This document shows positions 54,504-62,904 of a DNA stretch of 64,000 bases, one piece after another (positions within the stretch are counted from its first letter, which is position 1; every line of letters starts with the position of its first letter). The notes under the pieces were generated by a model. It made no database searches and was not told the DNA's origin. It saw only the letters and a list, made by a program, of their open reading frames with translations. This stretch comes from Verrucomicrobiaceae bacterium (GTDB taxonomy: Bacteria; Verrucomicrobiota; Verrucomicrobiia; Verrucomicrobiales; Verrucomicrobiaceae), in the NCBI GenBank assembly GCA_019694165.1, contig JAIBCL010000011.1, positions 157,765 to 221,764 on the forward strand, read 5' to 3'. Both the position numbers and the translations under genes were made by a program.

Positions 54504-54737
54504 ATGACCGCAGCACTCAATGCCTTTACCTCCGACGGGTATTTCGTGATCACGTTTCCCGAAGCGTCCGTTCCTGCGCCGATGCGTGATGATTTCATCT
54601 CGACCATCAAAGCTGAGTGGCTCGCGAGACAGAGCAAGCTCACCGAAGCCGATGCCAAGCACCTCGCTGACAAGGTAGACGCTAGCTGGTGGCAGCAAAA
54701 CAAGACACGCATCCTCAGGTCGATCGGCGAGGCATGA
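54504..54737 (+). CDS. Probable antitoxin of the PIN toxin pair
   Basis: A 77-residue acidic-basic small protein that starts 48 bp after the TIR-WD40 stop and overlaps the PIN-domain gene by four bases (ATGA), the standard layout of a type II antitoxin before its toxin. The first half is beta-like (FTSDGYFVITFPEAS) and the second helical (AKHLADKVDASWWQQNK). It does not look like VapB of the AbrB or RHH type; similar short proteins accompany PIN toxins in other bacteria. The assignment rests on gene order. Confidence 0.6.
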   Translation: MTAALNAFTSDGYFVITFPEASVPAPMRDDFISTIKAEWLARQSKLTEADAKHLADKVDASWWQQNKTRILRSIGEA

Positions 54738-55156
54738 GCGAGGCGGTCATTATTGACGCCAATCGGTTGTTCAGCGAACTGATTTCGGGGCGGCAGCGAT
54801 TGAGGACCTTGTTTCAAGTGCACCCTGAGATCGAGTTCTTTTGCCCCAAGTATGTTTTCATCGAACTGTTCAAGCACAAGGAAGACATCGCGGCGGCGAC
54901 GGCCCTGGACGAAGCGAACCTGCTCTCCGTGTTGCATTCGCTGCTCCAGCACATCCACTTCTTTGACGAGGACGCTGTGAGCATTGGTTCATGGACGGAG
55001 GCATGGCGTCTCTGTCGAGACGTGGATGAAAACGACACTGCCTACGTCGCTCTGACGCTCGAACTGAATGGCCTCCTCTGGACCGGAGACAAGGAATCGG
55101 AGATCGGACTGCGCAAGAAGGGGTTCATCCAATTCTTCGTGGCTCCAGCTCCGTAG
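54734..55156 (+). CDS. PIN-domain ribonuclease toxin (VapC-like)
   Basis: A 140-residue PIN-domain protein. The four acidic metal ligands appear in order: VIIDANRLF (D), FIELFKHKE (E), DVDENDTAYVAL (D), and LLWTGDKE (D), matching the PIN nuclease fold of VapC-type toxins that cut tRNA or rRNA. Length is typical (about 130-140). The gene overlaps its probable antitoxin by four bases. Both are on the same strand as the TIR-WD40 gene, so a common transcript is possible. Confidence 0.8.
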   Translation: MSEAVIIDANRLFSELISGRQRLRTLFQVHPEIEFFCPKYVFIELFKHKEDIAAATALDEANLLSVLHSLLQHIHFFDEDAVSIGSWTEAWRLCRDVDENDTAYVALTLELNGLLWTGDKESEIGLRKKGFIQFFVAPAP

Positions 55157-55162
55157 CCCCCA

Positions 55163-55253
55163 CGACGATCCCCGCCGACAGCCCCATCCACTGCCTCCTC
55201 GCCTTGATCGATGCGGCGAAGCGTCCGCAGATTCACGGGCATCCCACCATCTG
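55163..55253 (+). pseudogene. Duplicate remnant of the TIR-WD40 gene 3' region
   Basis: This 91-bp stretch repeats coding bases 54148-54244 of the TIR-WD40 gene with about a 6-base deletion and a few substitutions (shared: GACGATCCCCGCCGACAGCC, CTTGATCGATGCG, CAGATTCACGG, CATCCCACCATCTG). Translated it gives PTTIPADSPI then LLALIDAA.RPQIHGHPTI, the parental residues, before a stop. It follows the PIN toxin gene by seven bases. The rest of the gap up to 55412 contains a REP-like tail near 55374-55397 (GCGACGAGGGCGCCGC) and nothing else recognised. Confidence 0.7.
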
Positions 55254-55412
55254 AAGTGCGGCTGCGCCGGTTCGATGAGTGGACCGTGAGGGCGCGAACC
55301 ACCTCGAGGGTCGCGTGTGATCACGGGCCATTGCGTGGATCGTGCCGGTGATGGCGTCGTGGGCACCGGGTGAGCGACGAGGGCGCCGCTTTTACGATCA
55401 CCGCTGCTACCA

Positions 55413-55705
55413 TCATCTGTCCAGCCCGTAGCTCGGACGGCGCTTGTCGTGCCTCACGCACAAGACACGAATCTTTCCAGGACGTATCTCATAAAGCACA
55501 GCATACGGAAATCGCTTCAACTTCGCTCGGCGGACCGTCTTCGATCCGAGCCAGAACCCATAGCCTTCCGGGTTGGCAAGAATTTGATTCAGGACGGCGG
55601 TGAGCTTTGAAAAGAAATCATCGCCAAGCCCTTCATTGCGATCTTCATACCATCGGACCGCCTCTTTCACCTCACGCTCACGAGGCGATGATAAGCCAGC
55701 TTCAT
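55413..55705 (-). pseudogene. Frameshifted ParE/RelE-type toxin
   Basis: The ATG at 55705 overlaps the antitoxin stop by four bases and encodes MKLAYHRLVSVR before a stop. A different frame picks up at once with EREVKEAVRWYEDRNEGLG, then FPYAVLYEIRPGKIRVLCV and DKRRPSYGLDR, a complete ParE toxin body of about 88 residues. Inserting one base after the ninth codon would join them into a normal ParE N-terminus (MKLAYHRLVEREVKEAV type). The toxin is therefore probably inactive, unless the shift is a sequencing error or is bypassed. Confidence 0.7.
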
Positions 55706-55932
55706 GCCTGGCCCTGATTGATCTGAATGCCCGCCAGGAACTCTTCGTGCGACAATTCCATCTCTGGATTCTCATCCATTTCTGCCGACCGTCTCCCGGC
55801 TTCGTTCAACCAGGCATGATCCGTTTCGCGTTGCCAGTTCTCGGGCACACTCGCGTAGAGCTGATCAGCTATCGCCACCCGTTCGGCAACGGGCAGCACG
55901 AGGAGGCTCTGGCTGATGGAGGCGGCGGACAT
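55702..55932 (-). CDS. Addiction-module antitoxin of the ParE pair
   Basis: A 76-residue protein of the small helical antitoxin-component family (putative addiction module component, TIGR02574 type): LVLPVAERVAIADQLYASVPE, and the charged HEEFLAGIQINQG tail. Such antitoxins cover the toxin active surface. Its stop overlaps the toxin start by four bases, and the toxin is frameshifted. The antitoxin looks intact, which would be neutral if the toxin has been lost. Confidence 0.75.
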   Translation of the reverse strand: MSAASISQSLLVLPVAERVAIADQLYASVPENWQRETDHAWLNEAGRRSAEMDENPEMELSHEEFLAGIQINQGQA

Positions 55933-55968
55933 GGGCGCATCATAGATCTGGAAAGCTGCTCTTCAACT

Positions 55969-56081
55969 GTAGAAGCGACGCCCTCGTCGCTCTCCCCGGT
56001 GCGGGCGAAGCCTCGTCGCCCAATCACGCTCGCGACGCGGGCGCCGCGGGCACGGGGCAAGCGGCGAGGCGCCGCTTCTAC
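55969..56081. repeat. REP-like palindromic element with GTAG ends
   Basis: A 113-bp element with end sequences GTAGAAGCGACGCC and GGCGCCGCTTCTAC, an imperfect inverted repeat. Both ends start with GTAG when read outward in. Internally CGTCGC/GCGACG motifs recur. It lies between the antitoxin start and glpQ. A single related end (GCGACGAGGGCGCCGC, near 55374) is 600 bp away on the other side of the toxin gene. Confidence 0.55.
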
Positions 56082-56171
56082 CACGCAGAGGCAGAATGAT
56101 GGCGGGCAAAAAATGGAATCACCCGGTGTTTTGCCGTTTGCCCAGGCAACGGAACGCTCCATCACTTCGGC

Positions 56172-57122
56172 ATGATGAAAACCATCGCCACCCTTTCATC
56201 GGCGCTCGTCGGCATTGCCGGCGCGCAGCCCATCGTCATCGCGCACCGAGGCGCGAGCGGTTATCTGCCGGAGCACACTCTGGAGGCGAAGGCGATGGCT
56301 CATGCGATGGGTGCGGATTTCATCGAACAGGACATCGTGCTGACGAAGGACGATGTGCCTGTCGTGATGCATGACATCTATCTCGACACGATCAGCGATG
56401 TCGCGCAGAAGTTCCCCGATCGGCACCGGGCGAATGGCCGCTACTACGCCCTCGACTTCACGCTGGCGGAGATCAAGCAATTGAACGCGACGGAGCGGTT
56501 CAGCGAGAAGACGGGGAAGCAGGTGTATCCGAAGCGTTTTCCGAAAGGCGCGTCGTCGTTTCAGATTCCGACGCTTGAAGAAGAGCTGGAACTCATCGAA
56601 GGGCTGAACAAGAGCACCGGTCGCGCGGCCGGCATTTATCCGGAGATCAAACAGCCGAAGTGGCATCGCAGCGAAGGGCACGACATCAGCGCCATTGTGC
56701 TGCCGATCCTGAAGAAGCATGGGTATGCCACGAAGACCGACGCCTGCATCGTGCAGTGCTTCGAGTTTGAGGAGGTGAAACGCATCCGCACGGAACTCGG
56801 TTGGGAAGGCCGGCTGATTTACCTGATGGGCTCGTTCAAGAAGGGCGAGAAGGTGACGAATGAGAAACCGTCGCTCGCCGAAATCGCAAAAGTCGCCGAT
56901 GGCATCGGACCTGCGATCAGCGCGGACATCGTGGACGTTGTTGCGCAGGCTCATGCAGCCGGACTTCAGGTGCATCCCTACACGCTGCGCATCGACGACC
57001 TGCCGAAGTGGGCGAAGTCCACGGAAGAACTGCTCCATCTGCTTTTTGACGTGGCAAAGGTGGACGGACTCTTCTCCGATTTTCCGGACGTCGCCGTGCG
57101 CCATGCGCACGGCGGCAAGTGA
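56172..57122 (+). CDS. glpQ: Glycerophosphodiester phosphodiesterase, exported
   Basis: A 316-residue exported phosphodiesterase with a short signal peptide (MMKTIATLSSALVGIAGA). The GDPD catalytic marks are present: IAHRGASGYLPEHTLEA with HR and the metal-binding Glu, FIEQDIVLTKDDVPVVMHD with the EXD and catalytic His, and GIYPEIKQPKW. Such enzymes hydrolyse glycerophosphodiesters from phospholipid breakdown to glycerol-3-phosphate in the periplasm. It pairs with the GlpT-like transporter upstream. An ATG one codon later is an equal start. Its length is close to the usual 330-350. Confidence 0.9.
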   Translation: MMKTIATLSSALVGIAGAQPIVIAHRGASGYLPEHTLEAKAMAHAMGADFIEQDIVLTKDDVPVVMHDIYLDTISDVAQKFPDRHRANGRYYALDFTLAEIKQLNATERFSEKTGKQVYPKRFPKGASSFQIPTLEEELELIEGLNKSTGRAAGIYPEIKQPKWHRSEGHDISAIVLPILKKHGYATKTDACIVQCFEFEEVKRIRTELGWEGRLIYLMGSFKKGEKVTNEKPSLAEIAKVADGIGPAISADIVDVVAQAHAAGLQVHPYTLRIDDLPKWAKSTEELLHLLFDVAKVDGLFSDFPDVAVRHAHGGK

Positions 57123-57156
57123 GCAAGCGAGGCGGAACCGCGGGCTTCAACAAAGT

Positions 57157-58497
57157 TCAGAGCCTGCGCAGTTCCAGCACCTCGATGCCGCTGATCTTCC
57201 ACTCGGACCCGACAGGTTTGATGGTGACTTTTGCGTTGTAGCGGTTCACACGCGTGTGCGAGTGCCCCCAGTGACCAACGGTGCCCATGGCGGTCCACTG
57301 CCCTTCCGCGGTGAAGGCGAGGTCTCTGCCGGGAGTGACCTTGTCGATCTGCACGTCCACATCGGAAACCTTCACGCGCGTGCCCTCGCGGTCGTCGATG
57401 GCGAGCGCCTGCGTGGTGTCGAGGTAGAGCTTGCGAAGCAGCTCGCCGTCAACGCTGCGCGCCAGGGAATCGTAAACCTGGGACTCGGTGTGGTAATCGA
57501 AGGCGCGATAGATGTTCCGCAGCAGCGGGCCGGCGATGCGGGAGGCATCGTTGGCCGTGGTGACGGGCGCGGCCACCTTGTCGGCCGGATTGCGCACATG
57601 CATCACACCCATCGGACTGAGCAGCAGCGCGACGAAGAGCCACGCGATCACCATCCCGAGCCATCCGCCGCGCGGCTTTCTTCCGGTGCGATTCCGCATG
57701 ACGTAATAGACAAGCCCGATCACCAGCCAGACGGCGGAGGCCACGGGCACCGGGAGATACGTCTGCGGCGGCAGCGACGGCACTTCGGCCAGCGGCTTCG
57801 GCGGCGCGAGGCGTCCCTCGTTGCGCCATTTGGCAAAGGGCAGCGCCCGGGACATTTCCACGGTGTCCGACTGGCTGCCGAAGAATATCTTCATCGGCAG
57901 CGTGGTGAACTCCGGCTGCCACTCCCACCACTGCACCTCCAGGGTCTGCGGCGCCGGGCTGGTGGCGAACTCCCATACGAACCCGATCATGCTCTGCCTG
58001 GCCGCCACCGGTTCGCCTTCCTTCAGCGGCTCGGTGCGACCGGGCTCGCCTTTCACAAAGGACGCCGCCACCAACCGGCCGCGGGCGGTGTCGCCATTCT
58101 CCTTGAGGCTGCACCAGCGCTCCGCCTTCTGTGCGGCCTTCCCGGTGATCTGTTTCTGCACATCCGCCGAAAGCGCAGCGACGGCGTCCGTCTTCTCCCC
58201 GAGCCAGCCCAGGAAGGTCTCAGCGCTGAACAGGGCTTCGACGCGCACCTGATAAGGCGCGACGTACATGAACGTGGCGGCAATCACCGGCCGGACAGCC
58301 GGTACCGAAGAGGGTGGCGGAGCTGCCGTTGGCTGCGGCGTGGGAGGTGTCTGTGCCAGCGGTGCCGCGGGAGCAGCCACCCCTCCGGCCGGTGCCTGCT
58401 GCCCTTGCACCAGCGCGGCGAAGCACCACGCCACGAAAGCGAGCACCACGCTCGCGAGCCGGCGGACATGACCACATCGGGCGGAAGGTCGGATCAA
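57157..58497 (-). CDS. Membrane protein of unknown function with a conserved C-terminal domain
   Basis: A 446-residue protein. The N-terminal hydrophobic stretch (ASVVLAFVAWCFAAL) is a signal or anchor, then a Pro/Ala-rich linker, a first soluble domain (ATFMYVAPYQVRVEALFSAET), two membrane helices (about 255-275 and 292-310) and a C-terminal domain with RVKVSDVDVQIDKV and RVNRYNAKVTIKPVG. A TTG at 58497 that overlaps the stop of the oxidoreductase gene (TTGA) is the best start; an upstream ATG lies inside that gene. I do not recognise the family. Translational coupling suggests a joint role with the oxidoreductase. Confidence 0.55.
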   Translation of the reverse strand: MIRPSARCGHVRRLASVVLAFVAWCFAALVQGQQAPAGGVAAPAAPLAQTPPTPQPTAAPPPSSVPAVRPVIAATFMYVAPYQVRVEALFSAETFLGWLGEKTDAVAALSADVQKQITGKAAQKAERWCSLKENGDTARGRLVAASFVKGEPGRTEPLKEGEPVAARQSMIGFVWEFATSPAPQTLEVQWWEWQPEFTTLPMKIFFGSQSDTVEMSRALPFAKWRNEGRLAPPKPLAEVPSLPPQTYLPVPVASAVWLVIGLVYYVMRNRTGRKPRGGWLGMVIAWLFVALLLSPMGVMHVRNPADKVAAPVTTANDASRIAGPLLRNIYRAFDYHTESQVYDSLARSVDGELLRKLYLDTTQALAIDDREGTRVKVSDVDVQIDKVTPGRDLAFTAEGQWTAMGTVGHWGHSHTRVNRYNAKVTIKPVGSEWKISGIEVLELRRL

Positions 58498-59912
58498 ACG
58501 GCCCACGGCTTCCTCCACTCGCGTTTCAGCATCTTCTGTGCATCGGCGTCGTCCTCCACCTGCTCGGTCTGTGGATACCATCTCAGGCTCTTGCGCCCGA
58601 GGCGGATGCCGATGTTTCCGAGGTGGGCGATTGAGATCGTGCGGTGCGCCGTCTCAATCGGCGCCGCAGTCGGCTTCCCGCTGTATATGCAGTCGATGAA
58701 GTTCCGCGTGTGGTCGGCGCTCTCGTACAGGTGGATCTCTTCGGGCCTGATCTTCTCCTGCAGCAGTTCGCGCGAGCTTGCCGTGATCTTGCCGCGGTTC
58801 ACCCAAAGCCACCTGCCGTTTTCACCTTCGAAGAAGATGCCGGTGTGATCGAAGTTCTTGCCGCCCACCGCGTTGCCTTCCATCTCGGGCATCAGCTTGT
58901 GACTCGCATCGGCCACGACCATCTCCACCCCGCTCGCATACTTGCACGTCCATTTGAAGGCCGTGGCGGTGTTGTAAAACTCCGTGGGCGCAGGCAGCTC
59001 GCCGCTGATGTCCGCAAACTCCACCGGACCGCCCGAGTCCATGTCCATGGCCCACTGCGCGATGTCGATGTGGTGCGCACCGAAGTCGGTGATCATGCCG
59101 CCGGAGAAATGGTAGTTGTGCCTCCAGTTCAGCGGCAGCATGGCGGGCCGGTAGTCCATTTCCGGCGCGGGACCGAGCCAGAGATCGAAATCAAAATCCT
59201 TCGGCGGCGGGCAGGGCGTCTGCTGATCGCCCATCTGGTTCCAGTTCGTGTGGCCGCCCGGCAGCCCCACGCGGATGTGCTTCACCTTGCCCAGCCGCCC
59301 ATTGCGCACGAACTCGCAGGCCATGCGGAAATAAATATCGCTGCGCTGCTGGCTGCCGGTCTGCCACGTCACGCCGGACTTCTTCACCTCGTCCGCCATC
59401 AGCCTTCCTTCCGCTATGGTCAGGCTCAGAGGCTTCTGCCCGTAGATGTGCTTTCCCTTGCGGGCCGCATACACCGCCATGAAGGCGTGCCAGTGGTCCG
59501 GCGTGGAGACCTGCACCACGTCGAGGTCCTCCTTGTCCATCATCTCACGGAAATCGATGTACGTGCTGCACGTCTTCGCCGGCTTCCTCTGCGCCTGAGC
59601 GTAGTGGTCATTCACATGACGCTGCGCCACATCGCGCCCGCCCTGCAGCTCGCCTTTGTAGCCGTAGTGGCCCGACTCCTTCATCGGATCGGCCGCAGCC
59701 ACCACCTGCACGCGTTCGTCTCCGAGGAAATTCTTTGTCCAGCCCAGCGCGATCGTGCCGTAGCCGACCAGACCGACCGTGATGCGCTCAGACGGAGCCG
59801 GCCTTCCGCCGCGCCCGATGGCTGCTGCGGGGATGATCGTGGGAAAACCCAGCGCGGCGGCACTGGAGACGATGAACCTTCGGCGGGATGTGGTGTGCGG
59901 GCTGGTTTTCAT
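58494..59912 (-). CDS. Gfo/Idh/MocA-family oxidoreductase with Tat signal
   Basis: A 472-residue protein with a twin-arginine signal (SRRRFIVSSAAALGFPTIIP). The Rossmann nucleotide-binding start is ITVGLVGYGTIALGW, the GFO_IDH_MocA core has VQVSTPDHWHAF and GKHIYGQKPLSL (EKP-like lysine region), and the C-terminal domain has NYHFSGGMITDFGAHHIDIAQWAMD, typical of this family in PVC bacteria. It oxidises or reduces a sugar or cyclitol in the periplasm, with NAD(P) bound before export. The start at 59912 gives the Tat signal at the right place. The membrane protein gene downstream overlaps it by four bases. Confidence 0.85.
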   Translation of the reverse strand: MKTSPHTTSRRRFIVSSAAALGFPTIIPAAAIGRGGRPAPSERITVGLVGYGTIALGWTKNFLGDERVQVVAAADPMKESGHYGYKGELQGGRDVAQRHVNDHYAQAQRKPAKTCSTYIDFREMMDKEDLDVVQVSTPDHWHAFMAVYAARKGKHIYGQKPLSLTIAEGRLMADEVKKSGVTWQTGSQQRSDIYFRMACEFVRNGRLGKVKHIRVGLPGGHTNWNQMGDQQTPCPPPKDFDFDLWLGPAPEMDYRPAMLPLNWRHNYHFSGGMITDFGAHHIDIAQWAMDMDSGGPVEFADISGELPAPTEFYNTATAFKWTCKYASGVEMVVADASHKLMPEMEGNAVGGKNFDHTGIFFEGENGRWLWVNRGKITASSRELLQEKIRPEEIHLYESADHTRNFIDCIYSGKPTAAPIETAHRTISIAHLGNIGIRLGRKSLRWYPQTEQVEDDADAQKMLKREWRKPWAV

Positions 59913-60142
59913 GCTGTATTTCGTGGCTGGCGGAGTTTTCACCTTACAAGTGACCGCGCCTCGGACTCAACATCATTTTGCGATGACCTCATGGTTCCAG
60001 TTGTGCTTCGGGGCTGTCCATCGCCGCCATGGATGGTGCCGGCGCATGGCCGCCCGCCCTCACTCCTCCCATACCGGACGGAGACGGAATACTGAATGCT
60101 TCGCTTCGTCGCTCCCGTTTCCTGCCACAATCTCACCTCCTC

Positions 60143-62068
60143 ATGCGCCCGACCACCGCTCTCATCACATGCCTCCTGCTCCTTTCGTCCTTTCCCTCCC
60201 TCCTCCCCGCCATAGACGCGCCGCCACCGCCAGCGAATGTCGTCGTGCAGACGAACATCATGGTCGCGATGCGTGACGGCGTGGAACTCGCGACGGACAT
60301 CTATCTGCCGGCCAAAGACGGCCAGCCCATCGCCGAGAAGCTGCCGGTGATCCTCACGCGCACGCCTTACAACAAGGACGGAGCGAAGAAGCACGGCGAG
60401 TATTTCGCGCAGCATGGCTACGTCTTCGTCGCGCAGGACACGCGGGGGCGCTACAAGAGCAAGGGAACGTGGCACTGGATGACCGACGACGGGCGCGATG
60501 GGGCGGACTGCGCGAAGTGGATCGGCCGGCAGTCGTGGAGCAATGGGAAGATTGGCATGATGGGCACGTCGTATGTCGGCGGCACGCAGCATGCCCTGGC
60601 GATGGAGCACGCGCCGGAGCTGGCGACGGTGATCCCCGTCGATGCCGTGTCGAACATGGGCTACCAGTCGATGCGGAATGCGGGCGCGTTTGAGCTGCGG
60701 TTCTGGAACTGGATCATGCTCAATGCGGGCAAAGGCAGCAATCAGGCCGCCGATCCCGCCACCGGCGCGATGTTGAAGGAGATGGCGGACAACCGGTTGC
60801 ACTACCTTTTGAATCTCCCGCTGCGCCGCGGCACCACGCCGCTCAAGTTCGCGCCCGAATATGAGAACTGGCTCGTCGAGGCCATGCGCCACGGCGCGAA
60901 TGACTCCTTCTGGGAGCAGAACAACATCATCGATCACAGCGACCGCTATCAGGACATCCCGGTCTATCTCGTCGGAGGCTGGTATGACTCCTGGGCGGGC
61001 AACACGACGAACAATTTCCTCACGCTCTCGAAGCGTCTGAAAAGCGACGTGTATCTGATCATGGGTCCGTGGATTCACGGCCAGCAAGGCAAGAGCACGC
61101 ACGGCCAGGTGGACTTCGGTCCCGAAGCCGCCATCCCCGACGAACTCGCGTGGCGCCTGGAGTGGTTTGACCACTGGCTTTGGGGAAAAGAAAACAGCGT
61201 GGGCCACACGGCGCCCTTCGCCTCGAAAGTCCGCATCTTCACCATGGGCGCCGGTGACGGGCACAAGACAGAAGCCGGCCTGCTTCATCACGGCGGCCGT
61301 TGGCACGATGAGGCGGCATGGCCGCCCGCGCGAGCAAAGGCCACACGCTTCTTGCTCGGCCCGAATGGGAAGCTTCGAGAAGAACCGAAAGGCAAATTCA
61401 CGCTGCTCGACCTGTTCTTCGGCGGCAAAGCGGCCCCCGGCACTCCCCAGGGCTTCACCAGCTTCACCTTTGATCCCAGAAGCCCCGTGCCCACCATCGG
61501 CGGCAATATCTCAAGCGGCGACGGCATCATGCTACAAGGCGCCTGGGATCAACGCGGTGGTCAGCACATCTGGAATTGGACGCTTCCCCTGCCCCTCTCC
61601 GCGCGGAACGACATCCTCGTCTTCCAGACCGAACCGCTCACCACCGACACCGAAGTCACCGGCGAGATCAGCGTGAAGCTTTGGGCCTCGTCCACCGCAC
61701 CTGACACCGACTTCACCGCGAAGCTCATCGACGTCTATCCCGCCAGCAAAGACTGGCCCGGCGGTTTCGATCTGAACATCACCGACGGCATCGTCCGCGC
61801 CCGCTTCCGCGATTCGCTGAAGGAAGAGAAGCTCATGAAGCCCGGCGAGGCATATCCCATCACCATCAAGCTCTACCCCACCTCAAACGTCTTCAAAAAA
61901 GGCCACCGCATCCGCCTCGACATCTCCAGCAGCAACTTCCCCCGCTTCGATGTGAACCCCAACACCGGCGAGCCGCTCGCCGAGCATCGCCGCGTGGAGA
62001 CGGCGGTGAATACCGTGTTGCACGACGCAGATCATCCGTCGGCGGTGGTACTGCCGATCGTCCCCTGA
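60143..62068 (+). CDS. Exported CocE/NonD-family hydrolase (X-Pro dipeptidyl-peptidase-like)
   Basis: A 641-residue exported protein with a signal peptide (residues 1-24). The S15/CocE layout is clear: MVAMRDGVELATDIYLPA, VILTRTPYNKDG, MMGTSYVGGTQ with the catalytic Ser, VGGWYDSWAGNT with the Asp, LIMGPWIHG with the His, and a C-terminal jelly-roll domain with VTGEISVKLWASSTAPDTDFTAKLIDV. Members cleave esters or N-terminal Xaa-Pro peptides. The substrate cannot be read from the sequence. It is divergent from the oxidoreductase; the 230-bp gap upstream has no recognised site. Confidence 0.8.
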   Translation: MRPTTALITCLLLLSSFPSLLPAIDAPPPPANVVVQTNIMVAMRDGVELATDIYLPAKDGQPIAEKLPVILTRTPYNKDGAKKHGEYFAQHGYVFVAQDTRGRYKSKGTWHWMTDDGRDGADCAKWIGRQSWSNGKIGMMGTSYVGGTQHALAMEHAPELATVIPVDAVSNMGYQSMRNAGAFELRFWNWIMLNAGKGSNQAADPATGAMLKEMADNRLHYLLNLPLRRGTTPLKFAPEYENWLVEAMRHGANDSFWEQNNIIDHSDRYQDIPVYLVGGWYDSWAGNTTNNFLTLSKRLKSDVYLIMGPWIHGQQGKSTHGQVDFGPEAAIPDELAWRLEWFDHWLWGKENSVGHTAPFASKVRIFTMGAGDGHKTEAGLLHHGGRWHDEAAWPPARAKATRFLLGPNGKLREEPKGKFTLLDLFFGGKAAPGTPQGFTSFTFDPRSPVPTIGGNISSGDGIMLQGAWDQRGGQHIWNWTLPLPLSARNDILVFQTEPLTTDTEVTGEISVKLWASSTAPDTDFTAKLIDVYPASKDWPGGFDLNITDGIVRARFRDSLKEEKLMKPGEAYPITIKLYPTSNVFKKGHRIRLDISSSNFPRFDVNPNTGEPLAEHRRVETAVNTVLHDADHPSAVVLPIVP

Positions 62069-62441
62069 CATCCGCCCGCTCAGGCGATTGTTCATCGTCC
62101 TCACCCCCCGTCCTCCGGCGTTCAGCGGCCTGGTCATCGCCATTGGCTTCACCGCCGTCTCCACGCGGCGAAGCGCAAGCGCCCGTCTGGTATCGGAATC
62201 TGAAGATCAAGGTGCTGTCGTGACGCGATGCACCCTCATCGTCGCTCCTCTCCCTGTCTCCAAGTCTCGGAGTCTCCCCATCTCCGCTGCGGTCCCGTCA
62301 CTTCCAGGCACATGAAGCGGATGGGCGGAGGTGGCAGGTGGGGCGGAATTTGTCTCGGTGTTCGTTCGAGCAAGGGCGTGCTCCGCGCTGCCTTCGCCCA
62401 CGAATCCACGAACGAGACGCAGCGCATCCTTACCACCACAG
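62069..62441. other. Non-coding stretch, nothing recognised
   Basis: No gene, hairpin array or known site is recognised here. Only short imperfect palindromes (for instance around 62367-62423, TTCGTTCGAG against CACGAACGAG) and remnants without a clear family are visible. Confidence 0.5.
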
Positions 62442-62904
62442 TTACCGCGTTACCGTCACATCCGGGCGCGCTTTCTGGAAGGCGGCGATGGCGGCGCAGA
62501 ATGTTGCGTAGGCTGGGTGTGTGCTGCGCGAGAAGCACGGGATCTTCTAATAAGCCCTCGTCGCAGCACCGCCCGGCTGTCCCGCGCGTTCTTTGGCCGT
62601 CACACGCACCAGCAGTCGAGCGGACCCGCTTCGCGGGACACACTCGACCTACGGATCACCGTGTCACCGTCACCTCCAGGCGCGCTTTCTGGAGAGCGGC
62701 GATCGCATGTTAGGTGGAGTTGGAAACCTCTCGCATTCTGGCGAATGCGCCTACCCCACGCCGTAGGCTCGTTCGCCAGAACGAGGGGATTGGGAAACGA
62801 TGCGATGAAGCCGGGATCCCTCGCATTCTGGCGAATGCGCCTACGGGTCACCGCGTCGCCGTCACATCGGGCCACGCTTTCTTGAAGGCGTCGGTGACGC
62901 GGCT
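62442..62904 (-). pseudogene. Three decayed copies of a gene 3' end
   Basis: On the minus strand three short stretches each end in the same protein tail and a stop: IAAFQKARPDVTVTR (stop 62442-62444), IAALQKARLEVTVTR (stop 62656-62658) and VTDAFKKAWPDVTATR (stop 62848-62850). They are in different frames relative to each other and have no start codons. The tail is similar in kind to the last helix of the LRR protein immediately upstream (ADLQKALPNLKIEKQ). I read them as leftovers of repeated 3' ends of paralogous LRR genes. Confidence 0.55.
62731..62844. repeat. REP-like GTAGG palindromes
   Basis: A perfect 24-bp repeat, TCGCATTCTGGCGAATGCGC then CTAC, occurs at 62731-62754 and 62821-62844, 90 bp apart. 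Each holds the hairpin GCATTC-TGGC-GAATGC; read on the minus strand they begin GTAGGCGCATTCGCC. Between them, at 62763-62786 on the plus strand, GTAGGCTCGTTCGCCAGAAC followed by GAGG carries the related hairpin CTCGTTC-GCCA-GAACGAG. All three start with GTAGG. Confidence 0.7.
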
